NCBI GenBank assembly: GCA_964552395.1
Contig: CAZKGM010000009.1
Coordinates: forward strand, 40,283 to 104,282
From: JAJDNH01 sp964552395
GTDB lineage: Bacteria > Acidobacteriota > Thermoanaerobaculia > Thermoanaerobaculales > Sulfomarinibacteraceae
DNA length: 64,000 bases
Direction: 5' to 3'
Positions 33,212-40,347 of the stretch are shown piece after piece. The translations under genes were made by a program, and so were the position numbers. Position 1 is the first letter of the stretch; the number at the start of each line of letters is the position of its first letter. Below the pieces are notes generated by a model. It saw nothing but the letters and a program-made list of their open reading frames with translations, had not been told where the DNA came from and ran no database searches.

Positions 33212-34920
33212 AAGTCTCTGGCGCCAAGCTGATTGTCCGTGCTCTCGAGGATGAGGAAGTCCGGTATGCCTTCGGCATTCCCGGCACGCACAACATCGAG
33301 CTCTACGACGAGCTGGAGCGCTCCGCGGTGGAGGCGGTCCTGATCACGGACGAGCAGGCCGGGTCGTTCATGGCCGATGGGTTATCGCGCACCTCGGACG
33401 GGGTCGGGGTGCTGAACGTAGTCCCGGGCGCCGGCGTGACTCACGCCCTGTCCGGGATCGCGGAAGCCTACATGGACAACGTGCCGCTCGTGGTGATCGC
33501 CTGCGGCATCCGCAATGACACGGGCAGGGCGTATCAGCTGCATGCCATCGACCAGCTGGCGGTGCTCGCGCCCGTCACCAAGGCTGCGGTGCGGGCCGAG
33601 ACCGCGGACCAGATCTACCCGTGCCTGCGCGACGCCTTCCGGCTGGCACGAAGCGGCACGCCGGGGCCGGTGGCGGTGGAAATCCCCGCCAACCTGCTGC
33701 TGCTGGCACAAGAGGTGGCGGAGATCGGCTACACCCCCCCGCCAGTGGCGCAGTCTCTTCCCGACCCGGACCTCGTGGAGCACGCCGCAGAGCTGCTCAA
33801 CAGTGCCGAGCGGCCCGCGCTTTACCTCGGCCTTGGAGCTGCCGGGTCGGGCGAGCTGCTGGTCGGCCTCGCGGAACGGCTGAGCTGTCCTGTGACCACG
33901 ACCATCCAGGGCAAGGGCGTGTTCCCGGAGCGGCACCCGCTGTGGCTGTGGAACGGGTTCGGGGCTTCGTCGCCGTCATTCGTCCGCAAGGTGATGGACC
34001 GTTGCGACGTCCTGCTCGCGATCGGCTGCCGGTTCGGCGAGGTGGCGACCGGATCCTACGGACTCGAGCCGCCGGCGCAGCTGATCCACGTCGACATCAA
34101 CCCGGAGGTCTTCAACCGCAATTACCGGGCCATGCTCGCTGTCGAGAGCGATGCACGAGCCTTCGTCGAGGCTTTGCTACCGCTGCTGCGTCGGCGCCCG
34201 GATGACGGTGTGCTTGTCGAGAAGATTGCCGCCGGTCATGCCGGGGTGCTCGCGCGGTGGGACAATCATCCGAGTCGGGACCGGGTCACTCCGGCGGCGT
34301 TGCTCGCCGCACTGCAACGTCACAGCGGGGCGGACACAGTCTTCGTGACCGACTCCGGCAACGGCACCTTCCTGGCCATGGAGCACCTCCGTCTCGACCG
34401 GCCGCGGTGCTTCATCGGACCGGTGGACTACTCGTGCATGGGGTACTCTGTGCCGGCGGCGATCGGCGCCAAGCTCGCCGATCCGGACCGCGACGTCGTC
34501 GCGCTCGCCGGTGATGGGGCGCTGCTGATGACGGGCCTTGAGCTGCTGTCGGCAGCAGCGTACCGCGTCGCGCCCCTGGTGTGCGTGCTGCGCGACGGCA
34601 AGCTCAGCCAGATCGCGCAGTTCCAGAAGATCCCGTTCAACCGCGAGACCTGCTCAGTACTGCCGGATTACAACGTCGAGGACCTGGCGCGGGTCACCGG
34701 CTGCCAGTACTTCCGGGTCATCCGCGACAACGAGCTCGATGCGGTCGTGGCCGCGGCGCTGCAGGTGACGCGGACCGGAAGGCCGGCGATGGTCGAGGTT
34801 GCCGTCGACTACTCGCGTCCCACCTACTTCACGAAGGGGGTCGTGAAAACAAACTTCTGGCGCCTGCCCTGGTACGACCGCCTGCGCATGCTGACCCGCG
34901 CGCTGGCACGGAGGCTGTGA
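33208..34920 (+). CDS. thiamine-diphosphate enzyme, acetolactate synthase-like
   Basis: This 570-residue protein has the three-domain layout of the acetolactate synthase/pyruvate oxidase/2-hydroxyacyl-CoA lyase group. The catalytic glutamate is Glu49 in LITDEQAGSF. Pyrimidine-binding, central and diphosphate-binding domains follow in order, the last with GDGALLMTGLELLS. The residue usually asparagine at the end of the metal-binding motif is replaced: the stretch reads VLRDGKLSQI. A basic, aromatic C-terminal tail (KTNFWRLPWYDRLRML) is unusual. ATG 33208 overlaps the GMC stop. No small regulatory subunit gene is adjacent, so a biosynthetic acetolactate synthase role is unlikely. Confidence 0.85.
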   Translation: MKVSGAKLIVRALEDEEVRYAFGIPGTHNIELYDELERSAVEAVLITDEQAGSFMADGLSRTSDGVGVLNVVPGAGVTHALSGIAEAYMDNVPLVVIACGIRNDTGRAYQLHAIDQLAVLAPVTKAAVRAETADQIYPCLRDAFRLARSGTPGPVAVEIPANLLLLAQEVAEIGYTPPPVAQSLPDPDLVEHAAELLNSAERPALYLGLGAAGSGELLVGLAERLSCPVTTTIQGKGVFPERHPLWLWNGFGASSPSFVRKVMDRCDVLLAIGCRFGEVATGSYGLEPPAQLIHVDINPEVFNRNYRAMLAVESDARAFVEALLPLLRRRPDDGVLVEKIAAGHAGVLARWDNHPSRDRVTPAALLAALQRHSGADTVFVTDSGNGTFLAMEHLRLDRPRCFIGPVDYSCMGYSVPAAIGAKLADPDRDVVALAGDGALLMTGLELLSAAAYRVAPLVCVLRDGKLSQIAQFQKIPFNRETCSVLPDYNVEDLARVTGCQYFRVIRDNELDAVVAAALQVTRTGRPAMVEVAVDYSRPTYFTKGVVKTNFWRLPWYDRLRMLTRALARRL

Positions 34921-34952
34921 GGAAACGGCTCGCGCCAGGACGTTCCCAATCC

Positions 34953-35144
34953 CTAGAACATGTCGAAGTTTGAAGGGATCGACGCCGAGCGTGTGCCCAT
35001 GGCCTTGCGCTCATCCGAGTGCCAGTGGCAGTACTTGTACTTCTTGCCGCTGCCGCACCAGCACTGGTCGTTGCGGCCGAGGTGGAGATCGGCCGGCGGT
35101 GTCGAGCGTGAAAAGAGGTTCTTGATCGTGTTGAATAAGGTCAT
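34953..35144 (-). CDS. small SEC-C motif protein
   Basis: This 63-residue protein has the zinc-binding SEC-C motif LGRNDQCWCGSGKKYKYCH, found at the C terminus of SecA and in many small or unrelated proteins. The N-terminal 25 residues are basic and contain FNTIKNLFSR. ATG 35144 has CCCGGAGCGAG upstream. It is not attached to a SecA domain and stands alone between oppositely read genes. A role as metal carrier or protein-binding adaptor is possible; nothing here decides it. Confidence 0.85.
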   Translation of the reverse strand: MTLFNTIKNLFSRSTPPADLHLGRNDQCWCGSGKKYKYCHWHSDERKAMGTRSASIPSNFDMF

Positions 35145-35299
35145 GACACTCGCTCCGGGAGTTGGGCGGCACCGCACGGGCGGCGCCGGTTGCGGCGTCA
35201 GGGTAGCAGCCCGACCGTGTCGCGTCAAAGGGAGCGAGTCGCACAGCGAATCGCTGCGGAGTAGACGTGCGGGCAGTGGAACCGCAGAGCAGGCGGGAG

Positions 35300-37204
35300 T
35301 CAGCCGAGCGGCACGATGACGACGGTCGCCGAGACACGGTGGCGAAGAGCGTCGGCGGTGGTGCCGTGGATGATGTCGGCAACTCCCCGGTGGCCGTGGG
35401 CGCCCAGCAGTACGACCTCAGCATGCGCCTCGCCAACCAGGCGTGCGAGCTCCTTGACAGGGTCGCCCAGCCCGAGCCGCCAGTCAGCCGGATGCCCGGC
35501 TTTAGCCAGGGCGGCGCAGAGGGTCTCGAGGCGGTGCGTGTCGGCCTGGGTTTCGAGGTCCGCCGCGTGTGAACCGAGGGCCCGTGCCACCGGGCTCTCG
35601 ACCACGTGCATGAGGGTCAGGATCGTCTCCGTGCCGGTCGCCAGGCGCAGAGCCTCGTTGAGCAGCCGTTCCTCGCCGCCACTGAAGTCAAGCGCCACGG
35701 CGATGGTGCGGTAGGCCTCCGGGGCCCTCAGGTGGACCTCCGGCTCGGCCGCCGCCGAGTGAACGCCGGTGGCGGCGGGAACCCTGACGGCGACGCGCAG
35801 GCGCTCGATCAGCGGCTTGAAGGTAATGTACAGCAGCAACGCGGCGCCCACGGTCGCCAACGGGATGACCGTGATCTTGAGTAGCCACACCCAGCGCCCG
35901 GCCTCCCCGAGCCACTCGCCAATCACGTCGACCACCAGCTTCACGTTCAATACGATGATAATACCCGCCACCAGCCACGCCAGCGTCTTGAGCACGGGCC
36001 GGATGTGGAGCTCGTCCATGCGGCTGCGGTCGGAGACGAAGTGGATGAGGGGGACGATGGCGAACGGGAGTTGGAGGGAGAGCACCACCTGACTGAGCAC
36101 CAGCAGGGCGCCCGTGGAGCCTTCCCCGAAGTAGACGATGGTCAGCACCGCGGGCACCACCGCCAGCAGGCGAGTGATAAGACGCCGCAGCCACGGCCGG
36201 ACCCGGAAGTTGAGGTGGCCCTCCATGACGATCTGACCGGCCAGGGTGCCGGTGATGGTTGAGCTCTGCCCCGAGGCGAGGAGGGCAACGGCAAAGGCGA
36301 TCGGTGCGATTGCGGCGCCGAGAATCGGTTCCAGCAGACGGTGCGCATCCTGGATCTCGGCCACGCCGTGGTGACCGGTACGGTAGAACACGGCTGCGGC
36401 CATGACCAGTATTGCTGCGTTGATCAGGAACGCGAGGTTGAGCGAGATCGCCGAGTCCACCGTGTTGAGGCGGATGGCTCGACGGAGCTCGGTTTTGGAC
36501 CTGCCGAAGCGGCGGGTTTGCACCAGGGATGAGTGGAGGTAGAGGTTGTGGGGCATGACCGTCGCGCCGAGAATGCCGATCGCGATGTAGAGCGCGGCAC
36601 TGTCCGGAATCGACGGCACGAAGCCTTGGACAAGGCCGTGCCAGTCGGGCTTGGCAAGCAGGATCTCGACCAGAAAGGCGATACCGATGGTGCCCACGAA
36701 GGACAGTACCAGCGCTTCGAGCTTGCGGATTCCGAAGCTCGACAGCGCGAGCAGCAGAAGGACGTCGAAGCTGGTAATGACCACACCCCACAGCAGGGGG
36801 ATGCCGAACAGAAGCTGGAAGGCGATGGCGGAGCCGATCACCTCCGCGAGGTCGGTGGCCGTGATGGCGATCTCGGCGAGGACGTAGAGGGGGATGTTGA
36901 TGGCCGGCGGATAGGTTTCACGACAGGCTTGGGCGAGGTCGCGGCGGTTGGCGATGCCGAGGCGCACAGCCAGGCTCTGCAGCAGCACCGCCATCAGGTT
37001 GGACATCAGGAGAACCCAGATCAAGGCGTAGTTGTAGCGGCTCCCACCGGCAAGATCAGTGGCCCAGTTCCCAGGGTCCATGTAGCCTACGGCGACCATC
37101 AGGGCGGGGCCAGCGACCGCCCACCAGCGTCGCAACACCGGGCCGCCGGAGGGGACGTCGACCGCCTCGTGGGCCTCCGCGAGGGACCTGTTCTCGTGGC
37201 TCAT
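35300..37204 (-). CDS. mntH: Nramp manganese/iron transporter with C-terminal universal stress domain
   Basis: This 634-residue protein fuses an Nramp metal/proton symporter with a UspA-like domain. The transporter part (about 1-480) has DPGNWATDL in the first helix, MPHNLYLHSSL in the sixth and GQSSTITGTLAGQ in the later conserved loop, all metal- or transport-related signatures. The Usp domain (about 505-634) ends with GAHGHRGVADIIHGTTA, matching the G-2X-G-9X-G-S/T nucleotide loop. ATG 37204 is chosen. It is divergent from mntR, with two palindromes between, so manganese-dependent repression is likely. Such fusions are uncommon but not unknown to me. Confidence 0.92.
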   Translation of the reverse strand: MSHENRSLAEAHEAVDVPSGGPVLRRWWAVAGPALMVAVGYMDPGNWATDLAGGSRYNYALIWVLLMSNLMAVLLQSLAVRLGIANRRDLAQACRETYPPAINIPLYVLAEIAITATDLAEVIGSAIAFQLLFGIPLLWGVVITSFDVLLLLALSSFGIRKLEALVLSFVGTIGIAFLVEILLAKPDWHGLVQGFVPSIPDSAALYIAIGILGATVMPHNLYLHSSLVQTRRFGRSKTELRRAIRLNTVDSAISLNLAFLINAAILVMAAAVFYRTGHHGVAEIQDAHRLLEPILGAAIAPIAFAVALLASGQSSTITGTLAGQIVMEGHLNFRVRPWLRRLITRLLAVVPAVLTIVYFGEGSTGALLVLSQVVLSLQLPFAIVPLIHFVSDRSRMDELHIRPVLKTLAWLVAGIIIVLNVKLVVDVIGEWLGEAGRWVWLLKITVIPLATVGAALLLYITFKPLIERLRVAVRVPAATGVHSAAAEPEVHLRAPEAYRTIAVALDFSGGEERLLNEALRLATGTETILTLMHVVESPVARALGSHAADLETQADTHRLETLCAALAKAGHPADWRLGLGDPVKELARLVGEAHAEVVLLGAHGHRGVADIIHGTTADALRHRVSATVVIVPLG

Positions 37205-37222
37205 CGTGCCAGTGCTCCCATG

Positions 37223-37253
37223 GTAGCCATAGCTACAGCGTAGCATATGCTAC
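37223..37253. promoter_or_regulatory. paired palindromic operator between mntH and mntR
   Basis: The exact palindrome GTAGCATATGCTAC (37240-37253) and the near-palindrome GTAGCCATAGCTAC (37223-37236) have centres 17 bp apart. They fit a MntR/DtxR-type operator. TACAAT at 37251-37256 resembles a -10 box for mntR, so the regulator probably controls itself and mntH. Confidence 0.7.
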
Positions 37254-37275
37254 AATCGTGTCAAGAGGTATCGTC

Positions 37276-37704
37276 ATGAGTCAGGACCTGCCGCCGGCCA
37301 CGTCCACGGAGCGCGCCTTCAACCGGGTGAGGGCAGACCATGCCCAGGAAACGGCGGAGGACTACACCGAGCTCATCCTCGAGCTCGGCGGCGATGCCTG
37401 CGTCCGTCAGATGGAGCTCGCGCGCCGGGTCGGGGTGTCGCACGTGACCGTGGTGCGGGTCATTGCGCGCCTTGAGCGCGACGGCTTGGTGGAGCGGGTG
37501 CGTGGGGAGGGCGTGCGCCTGACCAGGCGCGGCCGCCTGCTGGCGGAAGGCTCCCGCCGCCGCCACGAGCTGGTGACTTCCTTCCTGTGCTGGCTGGGGG
37601 TACCGGCGGATGTCGCTGCCGCTGACGCGGAGGGGATCGAGCATCACGTCAGCGAGGCGACCCTCAAGCGCATGCGCGCCGCACTGGAAGGTGAGAGGTG
37701 GTAG
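37276..37704 (+). CDS. mntR: manganese-responsive DtxR-family repressor
   Basis: This 142-residue regulator has an N-terminal winged helix (MELARRVGVSHVTVVRVIAR) and the DtxR-type dimer and metal region, with EGIEHHVSEATLKRM near residue 120 providing histidine and glutamate ligands. It lacks the C-terminal SH3-like domain, like MntR proteins. ATG 37276 with AGAGGT upstream is chosen; an in-frame GTG at 37258 is possible. It is divergent from the Nramp gene, with shared palindromes between them. It should repress the transporter when manganese is abundant. Confidence 0.92.
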   Translation: MSQDLPPATSTERAFNRVRADHAQETAEDYTELILELGGDACVRQMELARRVGVSHVTVVRVIARLERDGLVERVRGEGVRLTRRGRLLAEGSRRRHELVTSFLCWLGVPADVAAADAEGIEHHVSEATLKRMRAALEGERW

Positions 37705-37777
37705 GGACTACCCGGGCCACTATACCTCGGAGACCGAAGGCTGGCTCACTTGGGAGGATCTCCTTCCAGGAGCTTCG

Positions 37778-38023
37778 CTAGGGACCGCAGACGCCGCACG
37801 GACGATAGCCGGCGGCGACGGCCTCGCCAGGGCTGGAGAAGGCTTCAGTCTCGAGGGAAAGGCTGAAGTATCGGCAGCCGCGGCGGTGGAACACCTGACT
37901 CGCGGGGTTGCCCATGATCTCGACCTCGTCCTCGGAGCAACAGCAACAGCAACCTCCGCGCAGCAGCAGCCAGGCGCCAACTCCCAGGGCAGTGATGAGC
38001 AGAATACGGCGAAAGGCCGTCAC
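37778..38023 (-). CDS. membrane-anchored Ada-like metal-binding protein with poly-cysteine run
   Basis: This 81-residue protein has one N-terminal hydrophobic helix (about 7-22) followed at once by five consecutive cysteines (residues 25-29). The C-terminal half, FHRRGCRYF then GEAVAAGYRPCGVCGP, matches the zinc-binding fold of the Ada N-terminal domain, with Cys50, Cys76 and Cys79 present. It could be tail-exposed, with the cysteine cluster near the membrane face; a lipid anchor is possible but no standard lipobox is seen. GTG 38023 has GGAGG upstream. Its role is not known; metal or thiol sensing is a guess. Confidence 0.7.
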   Translation of the reverse strand: MTAFRRILLITALGVGAWLLLRGGCCCCCSEDEVEIMGNPASQVFHRRGCRYFSLSLETEAFSSPGEAVAAGYRPCGVCGP

Positions 38024-38052
38024 CGGACACCTCCATCGTGATCGATATACTG

Positions 38053-38889
38053 TCAATGTAGGCCGCCGCCCGCGGCTTGGCCATGGCCACGGCGGGCGAG
38101 GACGAAGATACGGCGGAACGGGAGCACCGTACCGAGCGGCCCCGGCGGGTAGGCGCGGGCAAGACGTTGTGCGTACTCGGCGACGAACTGGGCGCCCTCC
38201 TCGCGGTCGAGGACCGCGAGGACCGGCCTCAGCGTGGCGCCGCGAATCCACTCCAGGACCGGGTTGCCGCCGGTCAAGAGATGGTGGTAGGTCGTCTCCC
38301 AGACGGTGGTCTCGAAACCGAGCTCGGCGAGGCAAGACTGGTACCACCCCGGAGCGTGGACCGCCGGCCGTCGGACCGATGCCAGGCGCTCGTGCCAGGG
38401 AACCTCTTCCATGAGCTCGTACAGCAGCCGATGAGAAGGCTCAGTGAAGTTGTTGGGAACCTGAAAGGCGAGTGTGCCGCCGGGGGCCAGCTGGGACGCG
38501 AGATGGGCCAGGAGCTGCTCGTGGTTCTCTATCCAGTGCAGCGCTGCGTTCGAGACGATCAGGTCGAGGAGCTCGGGTGCCTGCCAGATGGCGAGATCAC
38601 CGACGATGAAGTGGACGCTGGGGGGGAATCCGCGGCGGTGCGCCTCCTCCACCATTTCAGGCGAGCTGTCAATCGCCCAGATCGTGGCGGAGGGCCAGCG
38701 TCGTGCCAGCTCGAGAGTCGGAATGCCGCTGCCGCACCCGAGATCGGCAATGCGCCGGGCCTCGAGCGCGGGGACCGCCGCCAGGAGGTGAGAAAACGGG
38801 AGCGAGCGTTCGCGGGCGAACAGCTCGTACTGCTTGGGGTCCCAGCGGGCGTTCAGGGCCGGGCTCGACGAAGTGCTCGGGTCACGCAC
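38053..38889 (-). CDS. tam: trans-aconitate 2-methyltransferase-like SAM methyltransferase
   Basis: This 278-residue protein resembles E. coli Tam along its length. Motif I reads IADLGCGSGIPTLELARRWP, followed by AIDSSPEMV, LIVSNAALHWIENH and AFQVPNNFTEPSH. The family methylates trans-aconitate to a monomethyl ester, removing an inhibitor of the citric acid cycle. An N-terminal extension of about 15 residues and a longer C terminus account for its greater size. The start overlaps the mtaB stop by eight bases, so the two are co-transcribed. Confidence 0.85.
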   Translation of the reverse strand: MRDPSTSSSPALNARWDPKQYELFARERSLPFSHLLAAVPALEARRIADLGCGSGIPTLELARRWPSATIWAIDSSPEMVEEAHRRGFPPSVHFIVGDLAIWQAPELLDLIVSNAALHWIENHEQLLAHLASQLAPGGTLAFQVPNNFTEPSHRLLYELMEEVPWHERLASVRRPAVHAPGWYQSCLAELGFETTVWETTYHHLLTGGNPVLEWIRGATLRPVLAVLDREEGAQFVAEYAQRLARAYPPGPLGTVLPFRRIFVLARRGHGQAAGGGLH

Positions 38890-40219
38890 TTTGCAGGAAA
38901 GGGAGCGCCTCGCGCGGTGACGGAATCGAGACGCCGGGCAGGAGGCCGAGGACGCCGCCGGGAACCGTCCGGACGAGCTCGGTCTCGGTGATTCGGTTGC
39001 AAAGGTCGGTTCCGGCGGTGGTTTCGGTCAGGACGCGGATGTAGTTCGGGGTGAGACCGCTCCAACGCAGCCCGAGGCCGCACGGCTCCGAGCCCTCCCA
39101 CAGGACCCGTACGGCACGACCCAGGAAACGCCGCTTGAATCTCTCCTCGAGACGTGCACCGAGCTCATGCATCCGCCGGCTGCGCTCGGTGGCAACCGAG
39201 GCCGGGACGCCTCCGGGCATCCTCTCGGCAGGAGTGCCGGCGCGCGGCGAGTACCGGAAGACATGCAGGCGCGCAAAGGCCGTCCCCTCGACGAACTCCA
39301 TCGATTCCTGCAGCTCCTGGGCGGTCTCGCCGGGGAAGCCGACCATAATGTCAGTGGTGACTGCCATGTCCGGGCGGGCGGCTCGCGCGAGCACCACGAG
39401 CCGCGTGAGATCCCCGGTTGAGGTTCGCCTGGCCATCCGCCGCAGGGTCGCATCGCAGCCGCTCTGCACGGGCAGGTGGAGATGCGGCAGCAGGCGCGGG
39501 TCGGAGAACAGCTCGAAGAACTCGTCATCGAGGTCCCATGGCTCCACTGATGACAACCGCAGCCTCGGAAGCTCGGTCTCGGTCAAGATGCGGCGAACCA
39601 GCCGCGACAGGCCGTGCCGCTGCCCTAGGTCATGGCCGTACGAGCCGAGGTGGACGCCGGAAAGGACTGCCTCGCGGAAGCCGTCGGCGGTCAGCTCCCT
39701 GATGTGACGTACCACTTCATCGGCCGGCCGACTCCGCCCCTCCCCGCGGGCAAGGGTTACGATACAGAATGTGCACCGGCTATCGCACCCATCTTGCACC
39801 TTCACGAATGCGCGCGTCCGGCTGCCGGACGCGGTGGCGATGGGAGAGGCATCGGCGACCGGGACCGGGTCGCCATCGGTGAGAAGCCCGCGCTCCTCCA
39901 AAATCCCGACCAGCCGGTCCTTGTCGGCGTTTCCGACCACGAGATGGGCACCTGCTGCCCGCATCTGTGCCGGTTCCAGCTCGGCATGACAGCCGGTGAG
40001 CACCAGCGTGGCGGCGGGGTTCGCCCGCCTGAGCTGGCGAAGGAGATGTCGAGACTTACGAGCCGCGGTGGCGGTGACGGTGCAGGTGTTGAGGACGCAC
40101 AGGTCTGCCGCATCGCCGGGCGCGACAACGCGGTGGCCGGCGCGGATCAGCTCCCTCGCCATCGACTCGATCTCGCCGATGTTCAGGCGACAGCCCAGTG
40201 TTTCCAGTCGAACCCTCAC
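38882..40219 (-). CDS. mtaB: tRNA ct6A/t6A37 methylthiotransferase MtaB
   Basis: This 445-residue radical SAM enzyme adds a methylthio group to N6-threonylcarbamoyladenosine 37 of tRNA. The N-terminal UPF0004 domain has cysteines in LGCRLN, NTCTVT and TGCHAE for one cluster. The radical SAM cluster motif is DGCDSRCTFC. The C-terminal TRAM-like region is short, and the LETLGCRLN N terminus marks the MtaB subgroup rather than MiaB or RimO. GTG 40219 is chosen over a far upstream ATG. The gene overlaps tam by eight bases. Confidence 0.9.
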   Translation of the reverse strand: MRVRLETLGCRLNIGEIESMARELIRAGHRVVAPGDAADLCVLNTCTVTATAARKSRHLLRQLRRANPAATLVLTGCHAELEPAQMRAAGAHLVVGNADKDRLVGILEERGLLTDGDPVPVADASPIATASGSRTRAFVKVQDGCDSRCTFCIVTLARGEGRSRPADEVVRHIRELTADGFREAVLSGVHLGSYGHDLGQRHGLSRLVRRILTETELPRLRLSSVEPWDLDDEFFELFSDPRLLPHLHLPVQSGCDATLRRMARRTSTGDLTRLVVLARAARPDMAVTTDIMVGFPGETAQELQESMEFVEGTAFARLHVFRYSPRAGTPAERMPGGVPASVATERSRRMHELGARLEERFKRRFLGRAVRVLWEGSEPCGLGLRWSGLTPNYIRVLTETTAGTDLCNRITETELVRTVPGGVLGLLPGVSIPSPREALPFLQSA

Positions 40220-40296
40220 CGCTGTTCCAATTCCGCACGCCCCATGGCCGTGCAGCTTCACGGTACGAGCCGGTGTGCCCGGTGTCAATTGAGTTG

Positions 40297-40324
40297 AAAA
40301 AAGGGGCGGCCGAACGGCCGCCCC
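40297..40324 (-). terminator. Rho-independent terminator of the TonB receptor gene
   Basis: A perfect 10-bp stem (GGGGCGGCCG at 40303-40312 with its complement at 40315-40324; the outer loop is short) is followed on the minus strand by six T residues at 40302-40297. It lies 23 bases after the receptor stop codon. This is the clearest terminator in the window. Confidence 0.92.
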
Positions 40325-40347
40325 CCAATTGCTGAGCCCGGATCACC

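Noticed and set aside
37753..37763. GGAGGATCTCC near the 3' end of mntR as a terminator
   Set aside because: The symmetrical stem is too short and no T-run follows.
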